NCBI GenBank assembly: GCA_003531585.1
Contig: DQFX01000046.1
Location: forward strand, 1-29,138
Direction: 5' to 3'
DNA: 29,138 nt
Source: Oscillospiraceae bacterium
GTDB taxonomy: Bacteria; Bacillota; Clostridia; Oscillospirales; Ruminococcaceae
The notes beneath the pieces were generated by a model, which saw only the letters and a program-made list of their open reading frames with translations, made no database searches and was not told the DNA's origin. Positions 1-7,983 of this stretch are shown one piece after another (position 1 is the first letter of the stretch; each line of letters opens with the position of its first letter). Both the position numbers and the translations under genes were made by a program.

Positions 1-52
1 GACTTTGTGCGGTGTTGCCTTAGGATTGGATATCTTGGTTACGCGGACACTG

Positions 53-1375
53 TCAGCCGAGGGTAGCCAGAACGGAGTTAACGTAAGCGTCGAGCTTCTC
101 CTGGAGGTTATCCTTGGTGCAGGTGCCTGCGATTATCTCCTGACCGAAAGCCTCGGCAGGAGTCCAGTAGTTCTGGCACTGGCTGATGGAGGTCTGTACT
201 GTTGCGTACTGAGCCTGCAGTGCAAGAGCGCCGATTGCGATGTTGGAGTTCATAGTCTCGGTATCGTTTGCGAGTTCAACGTTTGTGGGAGCGAAGGAGC
301 GCTTCTCAAATCTCAGCTTCTGGTTATCCTTGTTGGTGAGCCATTCAGCGAGAGCCATTGCATCGAGCGGATTCTTTGTCTCGGAGTTAACGCCCATGAT
401 CTTGAAGTTTGCCATACTGCCCATCTGAACGGTTTCGCCGTTGGAGAGTGTAAATTCAGGAAGTTTTGTAGCTGCATAGTTGTCACCCAGAGAAGCCTGT
501 ATCTCCGCAGCGTTCCATGTACCGGAAACAGCAGCTGCGAGGGTTCCGTCCGCGAAGCCTGCCTTTACGAGCGAATCATCAAAATTAGAGCCGTACTTGG
601 GGTTGTTCACAAGATCAATGAGGTACTCGCCGACCATATAGCCGCGCTCGTTGTTGAAATCGCACTGTGTGGGATCGGTTCCATCTTCGCCGAACAGCTT
701 GCAGCCTGCACCGAAGAAGAATCCAGACTGATACCAGCCGTCATCTGTATTGAAAGCAAAGTTTGTGGAAACGCCCTCTATATCCTTGCTCATGATACCC
801 TCGATGGACTTTACATCGTCCTCGCTGAGCTTGGACTTGTCATAATACATGAAGTAGGTATCGGAAACGTAAGGATAGCCGTAAAGCTCATCGTTGTTGG
901 AAGCCGCTGATATTGACGCTTCTGTGTTTTCAGCTATTATCTGATCCTTATTCTTGGTGACTCTGTAGAGCGCTCCTGCATCAACCAGGATCGCAGTCTG
1001 ATCGGAAGCGAATGCGAATACGTCTGCGGCTGCGGAGATATCCTTCAGTACTTCCTTCTGCGCGTCAGCCTCGCTGACAACGCCATAGGTAAATGTGTAC
1101 TTCTTATCGGGATTTGCGGCTGCAAATGCGTCGCACATCTGCTTTAACATCTCCTGATCCTCCTGGGATCCCCATACAGTGAGGCTCACCTCTCCGGAAC
1201 CGGTTCCGTTATTCTCTGCGCCGCCGTTGTCCGTTGCGGAGCTGCTGTTCGCTGCGGAGCTGCTGTCCGCGCTGCTTCCTGCGGAAGAGCCTCCGTTGTT
1301 GCTGGAGCAGCCTGCGAACATTACGCCTGCCATTGCTGCGGCTGTGATGGCTGTCATGATCTTTCTGATCTTCAT
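53..1375 (-). CDS. Extracellular sugar-binding lipoprotein of an ABC importer (MalE-like)
   Basis: This is a 440-aa solute-binding protein that would capture an oligosaccharide outside the membrane and deliver it to an ABC permease. The N-terminus has a basic start, a hydrophobic stretch and a lipobox MFAGC with the lipidated cysteine at residue 23. A Ser/Ala/Asn/Gly-rich linker (about 24-62) precedes the domain that begins VSLTVWGSQEDQEM, typical of extracellular solute-binding family 1. The start is supported by an AGGAGG-type site (1384-1388) upstream of the ATG. Maltodextrin as the substrate is inferred only from the upstream genes for amylomaltase and phosphorylase. Permease genes are not in the window and would be expected to the left. 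It has its own promoter and an unusual repeat-rich leader. Confidence 0.9.
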   Translation of the reverse strand: MKIRKIMTAITAAAMAGVMFAGCSSNNGGSSAGSSADSSSAANSSSATDNGGAENNGTGSGEVSLTVWGSQEDQEMLKQMCDAFAAANPDKKYTFTYGVVSEADAQKEVLKDISAAADVFAFASDQTAILVDAGALYRVTKNKDQIIAENTEASISAASNNDELYGYPYVSDTYFMYYDKSKLSEDDVKSIEGIMSKDIEGVSTNFAFNTDDGWYQSGFFFGAGCKLFGEDGTDPTQCDFNNERGYMVGEYLIDLVNNPKYGSNFDDSLVKAGFADGTLAAAVSGTWNAAEIQASLGDNYAATKLPEFTLSNGETVQMGSMANFKIMGVNSETKNPLDAMALAEWLTNKDNQKLRFEKRSFAPTNVELANDTETMNSNIAIGALALQAQYATVQTSISQCQNYWTPAEAFGQEIIAGTCTKDNLQEKLDAYVNSVLATLG

Positions 1376-1383
1376 AATAAATT

Positions 1384-1529
1384 CCTCCTGAACTTTTCGT
1401 TCGTATTGCTCATTTCGAAACTCGCATTTTGTTTCGAAACAAAGCTTCTGAAATATTCACTCGCAGCATCTGCATGACTGCGAGTGAACACTACGGCGTG
1501 TTTCGAAATCATTTTGTTTGATTCGAAAT
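1384..1529 (-). promoter_or_regulatory. malE leader with four TTCGAA-core palindromes
   Basis: The transcribed leader of the binding-protein gene contains palindromes at 1413-1420 (TTTCGAAA), 1431-1440 (GTTTCGAAAC), 1501-1508 (TTTCGAAA) and 1521-1529 (ATTCGAAAT). The centres of the first two are 19 bp apart and those of the last two 20 bp apart. The pairs flank a hairpin at 1456-1488. The layout suggests an operator array for a dimeric regulator. The palindromes differ from the ACGTTT-type site in front of lacI, so a second regulator is possible. The ribosome binding site of malE lies at 1384-1388. Confidence 0.6.
1456..1488 (-). promoter_or_regulatory. 11-bp perfect hairpin in the malE leader
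   Basis: TTCACTCGCAG at 1456-1466 is the exact reverse complement of CTGCGAGTGAA at 1478-1488, with an 11-nt loop. No run of U follows in either direction, so it is not a simple terminator. It sits between two pairs of TTCGAA palindromes and may be an RNA structure or a further protein site. Confidence 0.55.
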
Positions 1530-1538
1530 CTTGATTTA

Positions 1539-1566
1539 ATTATAACAGAAAAAAATGTTTTGTCAA
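1539..1566 (-). promoter_or_regulatory. Sigma-A promoter of the malE-like gene
   Basis: Read on the minus strand, TTGACA (1561-1566) and TATAAT (1539-1544) are both perfect consensus hexamers separated by 16 nt. The transcript would start near 1532, giving a leader of about 155 nt. The nearest TTCGAA palindrome lies a few bases downstream of the expected start, where a repressor would block transcription. Confidence 0.8.
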
Positions 1567-1657
1567 GCGATTCTGCACAAAAAAACCTCACAATTGCCAA
1601 AACTATTGTAAATTCGGCACGATAAACAAATCGCACCATGGCGTATTTGTGAATTAT

Positions 1658-1669
1658 GGCAACGTTTCC
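1658..1669. promoter_or_regulatory. Possible LacI-type operator upstream of malE
   Basis: GGCAACGTTTCC is a near palindrome centred on CG. It shares the ACGTTTCCG core with the site found over the lacI start at 6627-6641. It lies about 95 bp upstream of the malE -35 box and about 30 bp after the glgP stop. A role for the adjacent LacI protein is an inference. Confidence 0.35.
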
Positions 1670-1697
1670 GGTGAAACGCGCGTTACACCGCATTGTA

Positions 1698-4064
1698 TTA
1701 CAAGGAAACCTTTCCGATGTGCCAGATATCGTTCGCATATTCGGCGATGGTGCGGTCTGAGCTGAACTTTCCTGCGCTGCATATGTTCAGCCAGCACTTC
1801 TTTGCGAAGGCAAGGCTGTCGCGGTAATCGCGGTTGGCAGCGAGCTTCGCGTCAACGTAGCTCCTGAGGTCGCCGAGCAGGTAGTAGTGATCCGGAACAT
1901 GCCAGCTTGCGCCCTCCATAAGCGCGTAATACAGTTCGCGGAACGCTCCGGTGCCGCCGTCGGAAACGGTACCATCGATAAGAGAGCTTACAACGCGCTT
2001 GATCTTCGGGTCAGATTCGGCGATATCACGGGGAATGTAACTCGGCATAATACGCTCGAGCTCCTCGACGGTAGCGCCGAAGATATACTCGTTTTCTGCG
2101 CCGGCTTCCTCCGCTATCTCGACGTTTGCGCCGTCAAGCGTGCCGAGAGTTACTGCACCGTTGAGCATGAATTTCATGTTGCCGGTACCGGAAGCCTCGG
2201 TTCCCGCCGTGGATATCTGCTCGGAAATATCAGCCGCAGCGACCAGCTTCTCCGCATAGGATACGCGGTAATTGCTTACGAATACGACGTTCAGCAGATC
2301 CTTTGTCGCAGGGTCGGAATTGACCAGCTTTGCGACCTCGTTAATGTACTTGATGATGCCCTTCGCGCGGTAATATCCCGGCGCGGACTTTGCTCCGAAG
2401 ATGAACGTAGTCGGTGTGAAATCCTTTAAATTGCCGTCCTTGATCTCATAGTAGAGGTAGAGTATCGAGAACGCGTTGAGAAGCTGGCGCTTGTACTCAT
2501 GCAGGCGCTTTATCTGGATATCGAAGATGTGACCGGGGTCAGTCTTCACGCCGTCCGACTTCTCGATAAACTCCACAAGCTGCTGCTTCTTGGTTTTCTT
2601 TATTTCCATGAAGCGGCGGAGCACGCTCTCATCATCGGCGTACTTCTTCAGCTCCTTGAGCCTGTCGAGGTCGGTCGCCCAGCCTTCGTCACCCAGCAGT
2701 TCAGTGATGAGCGCGGAAAGCTCGCGGTTGCAGAGAGCCAGCCAGCGGCGCTGTGTGATACCGTTGGTCTTGTTCTGGAAGCGCTCCGGATACAGCTCAT
2801 ACCACTCCTTGAGCACAGTCGTGCGAAGAAGGTCGGTGTGGATAGCAGCAACGCCGTTGACATAAGACGAACCAAACACCGCGATATTCGCCATGTGAAC
2901 GGTGCCGTTCTTTATCAAGCGCATAACAGCGCGCTTTTCCTGGGGAACTCCGCGGCGGTGCATTTCGGATTCGAACGCCTCGCTGAGCATGATAATTACA
3001 TTGTACACCTCGGGGAGTATCTTCTCGATGAGGCGGCTGTCCCACTTCTCAAGAGCCTCCTGCATGATGGTGTGGTTGGTGTAATTGAACACGCGCTGCG
3101 CCGCGCTGAAAGCCTTGTCGAAGCTCCAGCCCTCGTCGCGCATTACAATGCGGATAAACTCCGGTAGCGCAATAACGGGGTGGGTGTCGTTCATCTGAAT
3201 GCAGTTGTAGTCCGCGAAATTGTCCATCATCCCGAACTGCTTCTTATGCTTTCTGACGAGGTCGGCGACTGCGGCTGCGGAAAAGAAATATTCCTGCTTT
3301 AAGCGGAGCAGCTTTCCTGCCTCGGTCTCGTCGTTCGGATAGAGCACGCGGGAGACGTCCTCGGCTGCGCGCTTCTTCTCGCCGGCTTCAGTGTACCTGC
3401 TCTGATTGAACAGGTCGAAATCGAACTCGTCGTCGGTCTCAGCCTGCCAGAGGCGCAGCGTGCCGACATTCTCAGTGCCGTAGCCGATGACCGGATAGTC
3501 ATACGGAACTGCGTTCACATCGCCGTCAGCAAAGTGGACAACAACTTTCTCCTGCTCGCGCCGAATGCTCCACGGGTCGCCCTGGCGCTGCCAGTTGTCG
3601 GCGGTCTCCGTCTGGAAGCCATTCTTGATACCCTGCTTGAACAGTCCGTACTTGTAGCGTATTCCGTAGCCGTCAAGCGGAAGGCCGAGCGCCGCAGCGC
3701 TGTCCAGGAAGCACGCTGCAAGTCTGCCCAGACCGCCGTTACCGAGCGCAGCGTCCTCTATCTCCTCGAACTCGTTTATATCCGCGCCGAGCTCCTTCAG
3801 ACACTCGGCTGTGGTGTCCAGCAGATCGAGGCACAGCAGGTTATTGTACACCGCTCTGCCTACCAGGAACTCCATTGAAAGATAGCTTGCCTTGCGTGCC
3901 TTGTCATGAGCCGCGCGGCTCTTCTCCCACGCCGGGGACAGCTCCTCCATAACAAGCCCGGAAACCGCGCAGTGAAGCTGCTCAGGAGTAAGCTCCTTCG
4001 GCTGTGCGTTGTACTCCTTCTCGCAGCGGGCGGTCAGTTTTTCCTTGAAATTCTCGATTTTCAT
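1698..4064 (-). CDS. glgP: Glycogen/maltodextrin phosphorylase (GT35)
   Basis: A 788-aa enzyme that splits alpha-1,4-glucan ends with phosphate to give glucose-1-phosphate in the cytoplasm. The family signature EASGTGNMKF begins at residue 623, with the pyridoxal-phosphate lysine at residue 631. It is followed by LNGAVTLGTLDGANVEI, a hallmark of the family. Length is near the usual 750-830 for bacterial phosphorylases and both ends are complete. An AAGGAG-type site precedes the ATG, and the gene starts 16 nt after malQ ends. Together they form the usual intracellular pair: MalQ rearranges short maltodextrins and the phosphorylase trims the products. From sequence alone it could favour glycogen or maltodextrin; the neighbours favour maltodextrin. 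Confidence 0.96.
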   Translation of the reverse strand: MKIENFKEKLTARCEKEYNAQPKELTPEQLHCAVSGLVMEELSPAWEKSRAAHDKARKASYLSMEFLVGRAVYNNLLCLDLLDTTAECLKELGADINEFEEIEDAALGNGGLGRLAACFLDSAAALGLPLDGYGIRYKYGLFKQGIKNGFQTETADNWQRQGDPWSIRREQEKVVVHFADGDVNAVPYDYPVIGYGTENVGTLRLWQAETDDEFDFDLFNQSRYTEAGEKKRAAEDVSRVLYPNDETEAGKLLRLKQEYFFSAAAVADLVRKHKKQFGMMDNFADYNCIQMNDTHPVIALPEFIRIVMRDEGWSFDKAFSAAQRVFNYTNHTIMQEALEKWDSRLIEKILPEVYNVIIMLSEAFESEMHRRGVPQEKRAVMRLIKNGTVHMANIAVFGSSYVNGVAAIHTDLLRTTVLKEWYELYPERFQNKTNGITQRRWLALCNRELSALITELLGDEGWATDLDRLKELKKYADDESVLRRFMEIKKTKKQQLVEFIEKSDGVKTDPGHIFDIQIKRLHEYKRQLLNAFSILYLYYEIKDGNLKDFTPTTFIFGAKSAPGYYRAKGIIKYINEVAKLVNSDPATKDLLNVVFVSNYRVSYAEKLVAAADISEQISTAGTEASGTGNMKFMLNGAVTLGTLDGANVEIAEEAGAENEYIFGATVEELERIMPSYIPRDIAESDPKIKRVVSSLIDGTVSDGGTGAFRELYYALMEGASWHVPDHYYLLGDLRSYVDAKLAANRDYRDSLAFAKKCWLNICSAGKFSSDRTIAEYANDIWHIGKVSL

Positions 4065-4080
4065 GTGGTGGCTCCTTTCG

Positions 4081-5595
4081 TTACTTCTTATTCTTACGCT
4101 TTACGGGCGGTTTTCTGTTGGTTATTTCGGTCAGGCGGTTCAGGTACTCGGCGTTTTCGTCGGTGAAGTCCTCCCTGAGAGTCCTCCAGCGCCAGTTATT
4201 GCCCACCGTGGAGGGAACGTTGATACGCGCTTCCGTTCCGAATCCCTGAAGCTCCTGGATAGTCGTCATGGCGATGTCCGCGGTGCTTTTCCATGCGATG
4301 TCGATGAACGCACGGGGAAGCTCCGCTGCCTTTCTGATCCCGAGGTACTCCTTTACGAAGCGCTTTGTATTGCGGTCAAGGTCGTTGAACCAGCCCGCCG
4401 CAGTGTCGCTGTCGTGGGTGGATGTGTACACCGCGCAGTTCTGCGATTTGTAGTTCTGCGGGAGGTACTCGCTGTCGCCGGAAGGGTCGAACGCGAACTG
4501 GAGCACCTTCATTCCCGGGTACGCCGCCTGTCTGAGCAGCTTGCGCACCGGCGGAGTGATGATACCGAGATCCTCCGCGATAATGCCGCCGTTTCCGGTC
4601 TCCTGCTTTATCACGCGGAACAGGTCGTACTTCGGACCTTCGCACCACTTGCCGCCGTGGGCGGTCTTGCTTCCGAACGGTATCGCATAGTAGCTGTTGA
4701 AGCCGATGAAGTGGTCGATGCGCACGATGTCGTATATCTTCTTTGCAAAACCTATTCTGCCGACCCACCAGCGGTAATTGTCCTGCTTCATTCTGTCCCA
4801 GTCGTAGATAGGATTGCCCCAGAGCTGGCCGTCAGCGGAAAAAGCGTCCGGCGGGAAGCCTGCTGCCACAATCGGGACTCTGTCGCTGTCAAGCTGGAAC
4901 AGCTCCGGCTGACACCAGACGTCCGCGCTGTCAAGGGCGCAGTATATCGGGATATCGCCGATTATCTCAATGCCGTTGTCGTTGGCGTATTTCTTGAGCT
5001 TATGCCACTGCTGGAAGAACTTGAACTGCAGGAAGATGTAGAAATCCATCTCGGCTTCGTATTTCTTCTCCGCGGACTTCACCGCAGACGGCTCGCGAAG
5101 GCGAAGGGGCTTTTCCCACTCGCTCCACGCCTTCCCGCCGTGGGCGTCCTTGAGAGCCATGAACAGCGCGTAATCGTGAAGCCACTTGTTATCATCCAGG
5201 AACGCGCGGTATTCTCCGGAAACGTTACCATTCCTCTGCAAAGAAAAGCGCCTGTAAGCGTGCTTCATCACCTTGTAGAACTGCTCGTACATCGTGGCGT
5301 AATCAATGTAGCGCGGATCCTCGCACCACTTGATGTTCTCGTACTCGCTCTTTTTTAGCAGACCTTCCTCGGCAAGCACGTCAAGGCTGATGAAATAAGG
5401 GTTCCCGGCGTATATTGAGAAGCTCTGGTACGGGGAATCGCCGTAGCTGGTTTGGGAAAGCGGCAGTATCTGCCATACGCTCTGACCGGATTTTTTAAGG
5501 TAATCTACAAAATCGTACGCCTCCCTGCCCATGGAGCCTATGCCGTAATCATTCGGCAGAGACGCTATGTGCAGGAGTATCCCGCTTTTTCTCAT
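4081..5595 (-). CDS. malQ: 4-alpha-glucanotransferase (amylomaltase, GH77)
   Basis: A 504-aa cytoplasmic amylomaltase that moves glucan segments between maltooligosaccharides and releases glucose. The catalytic residues fit the GH77 pattern: Asp294 in VRIDHF (nucleophile), Glu341 in IAEDLG (acid/base) and Asp395 in STHDSD (transition-state stabiliser). The start of the protein, SGILLHIASLPNDYGIG, is typical of MalQ. Length matches the roughly 500 residues of the family. The C-terminus is a short basic tail (RKPPVKRKNKK), perhaps not structured. The ATG overlaps the lacI stop in an ATGA arrangement, so the two are probably translationally coupled. It is co-transcribed with glgP. Confidence 0.97.
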   Translation of the reverse strand: MRKSGILLHIASLPNDYGIGSMGREAYDFVDYLKKSGQSVWQILPLSQTSYGDSPYQSFSIYAGNPYFISLDVLAEEGLLKKSEYENIKWCEDPRYIDYATMYEQFYKVMKHAYRRFSLQRNGNVSGEYRAFLDDNKWLHDYALFMALKDAHGGKAWSEWEKPLRLREPSAVKSAEKKYEAEMDFYIFLQFKFFQQWHKLKKYANDNGIEIIGDIPIYCALDSADVWCQPELFQLDSDRVPIVAAGFPPDAFSADGQLWGNPIYDWDRMKQDNYRWWVGRIGFAKKIYDIVRIDHFIGFNSYYAIPFGSKTAHGGKWCEGPKYDLFRVIKQETGNGGIIAEDLGIITPPVRKLLRQAAYPGMKVLQFAFDPSGDSEYLPQNYKSQNCAVYTSTHDSDTAAGWFNDLDRNTKRFVKEYLGIRKAAELPRAFIDIAWKSTADIAMTTIQELQGFGTEARINVPSTVGNNWRWRTLREDFTDENAEYLNRLTEITNRKPPVKRKNKK

Positions 5596-6602
5596 TCGTT
5601 TACCTCCGTTCGTTTCATGCAGACGGAATCCCCCGCCTTATACTGTGCGCGAAGCGTCACGTGACTTGCTTCGGCGCTGTTTTCGATCATGTTCACCAGC
5701 ATTCTCACCGAAAGGCTCGATATCTGGTGTATCGGCTGTGAAAAAGTAGCAATTCTCGGGTTAGTGAAATCCGCGATATCAATGCCATCGAAGCCGACGA
5801 CTGAAATATCCTGCGGAACCCGCTTCCCCATATCAAGGAACGCCCTGACAGCTCCGACAGCGATAATATCGGACATCGCGAACACAGCAGACATATCCTT
5901 GCAGCGATGAAACAGCGCAATAGCCGCCTCGTAAGCCGAGGAGAACGTATAACTGCACTGTTCGCACACCGGAGTCTCCGCTCCGTGCTCCGCGCATGTC
6001 CGGGCGAATCCGGAATAGCGCAGACCCGATGGACCGGAATCCAGATCGCCGCCTAGGATCCCTATGCTTCGGTGTCCCAGACGGAGAAGTTCCTCAGCGG
6101 CCATCCTACCGCCGTCAACGTCATCAACGCTCACTGATGAGAGATTAGCAAAGCCAAGCTCCTTCGCGCTTGCGGTGCTGAGCACGCAGGGAACGCTTAT
6201 ACCAGCGAAACTCCTGCGGAAGTTCCTGATATCGCCGCCCAGGAAGATAATCCCGGCAGGCTTCTGCTCAACGCAGAGCTGCGCAGCGGTCTGAACCTCG
6301 TCCTCCTGCTCGTCGATGTAGTTGACTACAAGCTGTAGTCCCGCACTTTCCGCTGCGGTCTGTATCTGCTCGATAAGCGGCGAGAAAAACAGGTTGCTGC
6401 TTCCGTTGACTATGAGCAGCACCGAATTTGGAGCGGTCTGGCGCATTCTCCGCGCGTTCCCGTTCGGGGTGTAGTTGTACTTCTGTATCACCTCGTTGAT
6501 GCGCGCGCGGGTCGCATCGCTTATCTCGCTGCTGCCATTGAGCGCCCTTGATACTGTGCTGACCCCACATCCTGCAAGCCTTGCTATGTCCTTTATAGTC
6601 AT
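5592..6602 (-). CDS. LacI-family transcriptional regulator of the maltodextrin operon
   Basis: A 336-aa regulator, the usual LacI length. Residues 1-50 form the LacI helix-turn-helix (MTIKDIARLAGCGVSTVSRA) with the hinge helix after it. The rest is a periplasmic-binding-protein-like sugar sensor, including the conserved DISVVGFDGI motif. It heads the operon lacI-malQ-glgP and overlaps malQ by 4 nt. A palindromic site with the ACGTTT core covers its own transcription start, so it probably controls itself and the operon in response to a maltooligosaccharide. The effector is inferred from context. A GGGGTG site supports the start. Confidence 0.92.
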   Translation of the reverse strand: MTIKDIARLAGCGVSTVSRALNGSSEISDATRARINEVIQKYNYTPNGNARRMRQTAPNSVLLIVNGSSNLFFSPLIEQIQTAAESAGLQLVVNYIDEQEDEVQTAAQLCVEQKPAGIIFLGGDIRNFRRSFAGISVPCVLSTASAKELGFANLSSVSVDDVDGGRMAAEELLRLGHRSIGILGGDLDSGPSGLRYSGFARTCAEHGAETPVCEQCSYTFSSAYEAAIALFHRCKDMSAVFAMSDIIAVGAVRAFLDMGKRVPQDISVVGFDGIDIADFTNPRIATFSQPIHQISSLSVRMLVNMIENSAEASHVTLRAQYKAGDSVCMKRTEVNE

Positions 6603-6626
6603 GCTGTCACCCCGTTCTACGATTTG

Positions 6627-6641
6627 CCGAAAACGTTTCCG
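6627..6641. promoter_or_regulatory. Putative LacI-type operator (autoregulation)
   Basis: CCGAAAACGTTTCCG is centred on CG and near-palindromic, the usual form of LacI-family operators. It lies immediately downstream of the lacI -10 box and overlaps the expected start of transcription. Confidence 0.65.
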
Positions 6642-6650
6642 ACGATTCTG

Positions 6651-6679
6651 ATTTTAACATATAATTTCAGATTTTTCAA
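6651..6679 (-). promoter_or_regulatory. Promoter of lacI-malQ-glgP
   Basis: On the minus strand TTGAAA (6674-6679) and TAAAAT (6651-6656) are separated by exactly 17 nt. Each differs from the consensus at one position. The rest of the gap up to the next terminator (6680-6844) holds no convincing gene. It does contain a further near-palindrome GTTTCGGAAAC at 6724-6734, similar to the malE-leader sites. Confidence 0.7.
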
Positions 6680-6845
6680 GCCCTTCTGCGAAATTCCCTT
6701 TATTGCACAAAGTTTCGCTGCGTGTTTCGGAAACCCTCACAATACACCTTAGGAGCTGTTTTTTCTCTATGGCGGTTCAGGACAGCAACAACGCGGCTGG
6801 CGCACGGAATCAATTCCGAAGCATGGTTATGCTGTCATCAGGCGC

Positions 6846-6876
6846 AAAAAATCGGGTCTGCGCCAGCAAACCCGAT
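6846..6876 (-). terminator. Intrinsic terminator of the GH3 operon
   Basis: Read on the minus strand, ATCGGGT (6870-6876) pairs with ACCCGAT (6851-6857), followed by a run of six T (6846-6851). It lies just after the stop codon of the esterase gene and would end the five-gene operon. Confidence 0.85.
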
Positions 6877-6883
6877 CCCGTAT

Positions 6884-7531
6884 TTATTTGATTATCCCGT
6901 TGATCCCCCTGGCAATGCGCTGCGGGACCTTACTGAAATGCCCGCCGGATTCGTGGACAAAAACCGTCTGCGTGACCTCCGGGGAACGCTCCGCCAGCCG
7001 TTTGACTTCCATAGTAGTCTGCTCGACCTGAGCCATCAGCGGATCGGGGGAGTTCTTCTCCTTTCCGCCCAGGCTGAGGAATATCCTGCCCCTGAGCGGG
7101 TGAAGCCGCTGGAACTCAAGCCAGCCCGGAAACCATGTCGACCCTGAGCAGCTTGCGGCGCCGCAGAGCCGCGGTTCGTCCCAGAGCGCGTCCGCGTAAA
7201 GCGCGAACAGACCTCCCAGTGAATAGCCGCAGAGGTACACGCTGCCGAACCTCCCGAAGCGCTTTTCAAGCTCCGCCGTGAAATCCGGCAGGAACGCAAG
7301 CAGGCGTTCAGCACCGCCGCTGAAGCGCCGCCCGCCGGAGCTTGCCTCCCACGGGGAATAGTCCCTGTCCCAGTCTATTTCGCCAAACTCCGCGAGAACG
7401 CAGCGGCAGTCCGGAACAAGCCCGCAGACCTCGCGGAAAAGCTGCTCGTCAAATCCACTGAACAGCATCACCAGTACGTCCCCGCTGCCCTCCGCGCGGC
7501 AGGAGAAGCCGTCAAGCACGAATTCCGTCAT
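6884..7531 (-). CDS. Alpha/beta-hydrolase, putative esterase
   Basis: A 215-aa protein with the serine-hydrolase nucleophile elbow GYSLGG (Ser104) and a late histidine in ESGGHF (His198), in the order expected for the alpha/beta-hydrolase fold. It resembles the small esterase D / enterochelin-esterase-like group. The substrate cannot be read from the sequence. There is no signal peptide, so it is probably cytoplasmic. Its ATG overlaps the stop of the acetyltransferase gene (ATGA) and has no clear ribosome binding site, consistent with translational coupling. As part of an operon with a beta-glucosidase it could remove acyl groups from imported sugars, which is an inference from position only. 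Confidence 0.72.
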   Translation of the reverse strand: MTEFVLDGFSCRAEGSGDVLVMLFSGFDEQLFREVCGLVPDCRCVLAEFGEIDWDRDYSPWEASSGGRRFSGGAERLLAFLPDFTAELEKRFGRFGSVYLCGYSLGGLFALYADALWDEPRLCGAASCSGSTWFPGWLEFQRLHPLRGRIFLSLGGKEKNSPDPLMAQVEQTTMEVKRLAERSPEVTQTVFVHESGGHFSKVPQRIARGINGIIK

Positions 7532-7983
7532 GCTTTGTGGACGTACATTCTCGACGGCTCATCGTCGCCTTCCTGAGTCACCGGGCAGAGGTACTCCCAG
7601 CCGTAGCGCTCATAGAACGAATCGTGGCTTGTCAGGAGGTACAGCGCGTCTATCCCACCGGATTTCATATCGTCGGCAACGAACCCGAGCAGCCTCCCCG
7701 CCAGACCCTGACAGCGGAAATCAGGCTCTGTGAATACTGCGCACACGTTCGGCGTGAGGTCGGTGCGGTCGTGGAAATCGTTGGCGATAACGCCCATTCC
7801 CGCCGCGATACGGTCTCCGTAAAGCGCGAGGTACCACTGCGGAACCGCGCCTTTTCCGGACATGGCTTCCTCCATGCTCTCAAGATACGCCTCATACGGA
7901 ATTCCCCATTTTTCGTGGAACCACTCCGCTGCGGCAGTTTTCAGCTCCGGGCGCTCCGTGATGCGGATAATGTCGAAATTCAT
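7528..7983 (-). CDS. GNAT-family N-acetyltransferase
   Basis: A 151-aa GNAT domain protein. Motif A for acetyl-CoA binding is visible as RCQGLAG at residues 90-96, after a strand reading NVCAVFTEPDF. The C-terminal FYERYGWEY is the typical GNAT end strand. An AAGGA site precedes the ATG. The gene overlaps its neighbours on both sides by 4 nt. The acceptor substrate is unknown, and nothing in the sequence separates small-molecule from protein acetylation. Confidence 0.85.
   Translation of the reverse strand: MNFDIIRITERPELKTAAAEWFHEKWGIPYEAYLESMEEAMSGKGAVPQWYLALYGDRIAAGMGVIANDFHDRTDLTPNVCAVFTEPDFRCQGLAGRLLGFVADDMKSGGIDALYLLTSHDSFYERYGWEYLCPVTQEGDDEPSRMYVHKA

Noticed and set aside
5..910. 301-aa open frame on the plus strand
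   Set aside because: It is the antisense of the sugar-binding protein gene, has no ribosome binding site and no recognisable motifs.
1456..1529. CRISPR-like or iteron array
   Set aside because: Only four short palindromes, with unequal spacing across the two pairs and no spacers.
1457..1738. 93-aa open frame on the minus strand in the malE promoter region
   Set aside because: It overlaps the promoter, hairpin and palindromes, has no ribosome binding site and enters the glgP end in a different frame.
4009..5358. 449-aa open frame opposite malQ
   Set aside because: A high-GC antisense shadow. The malQ frame has all catalytic residues.
6680..6844. Small plus-strand frames between lacI and the GH3-operon terminator
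   Set aside because: They cross the terminator, lack ribosome binding sites and have no recognisable content.
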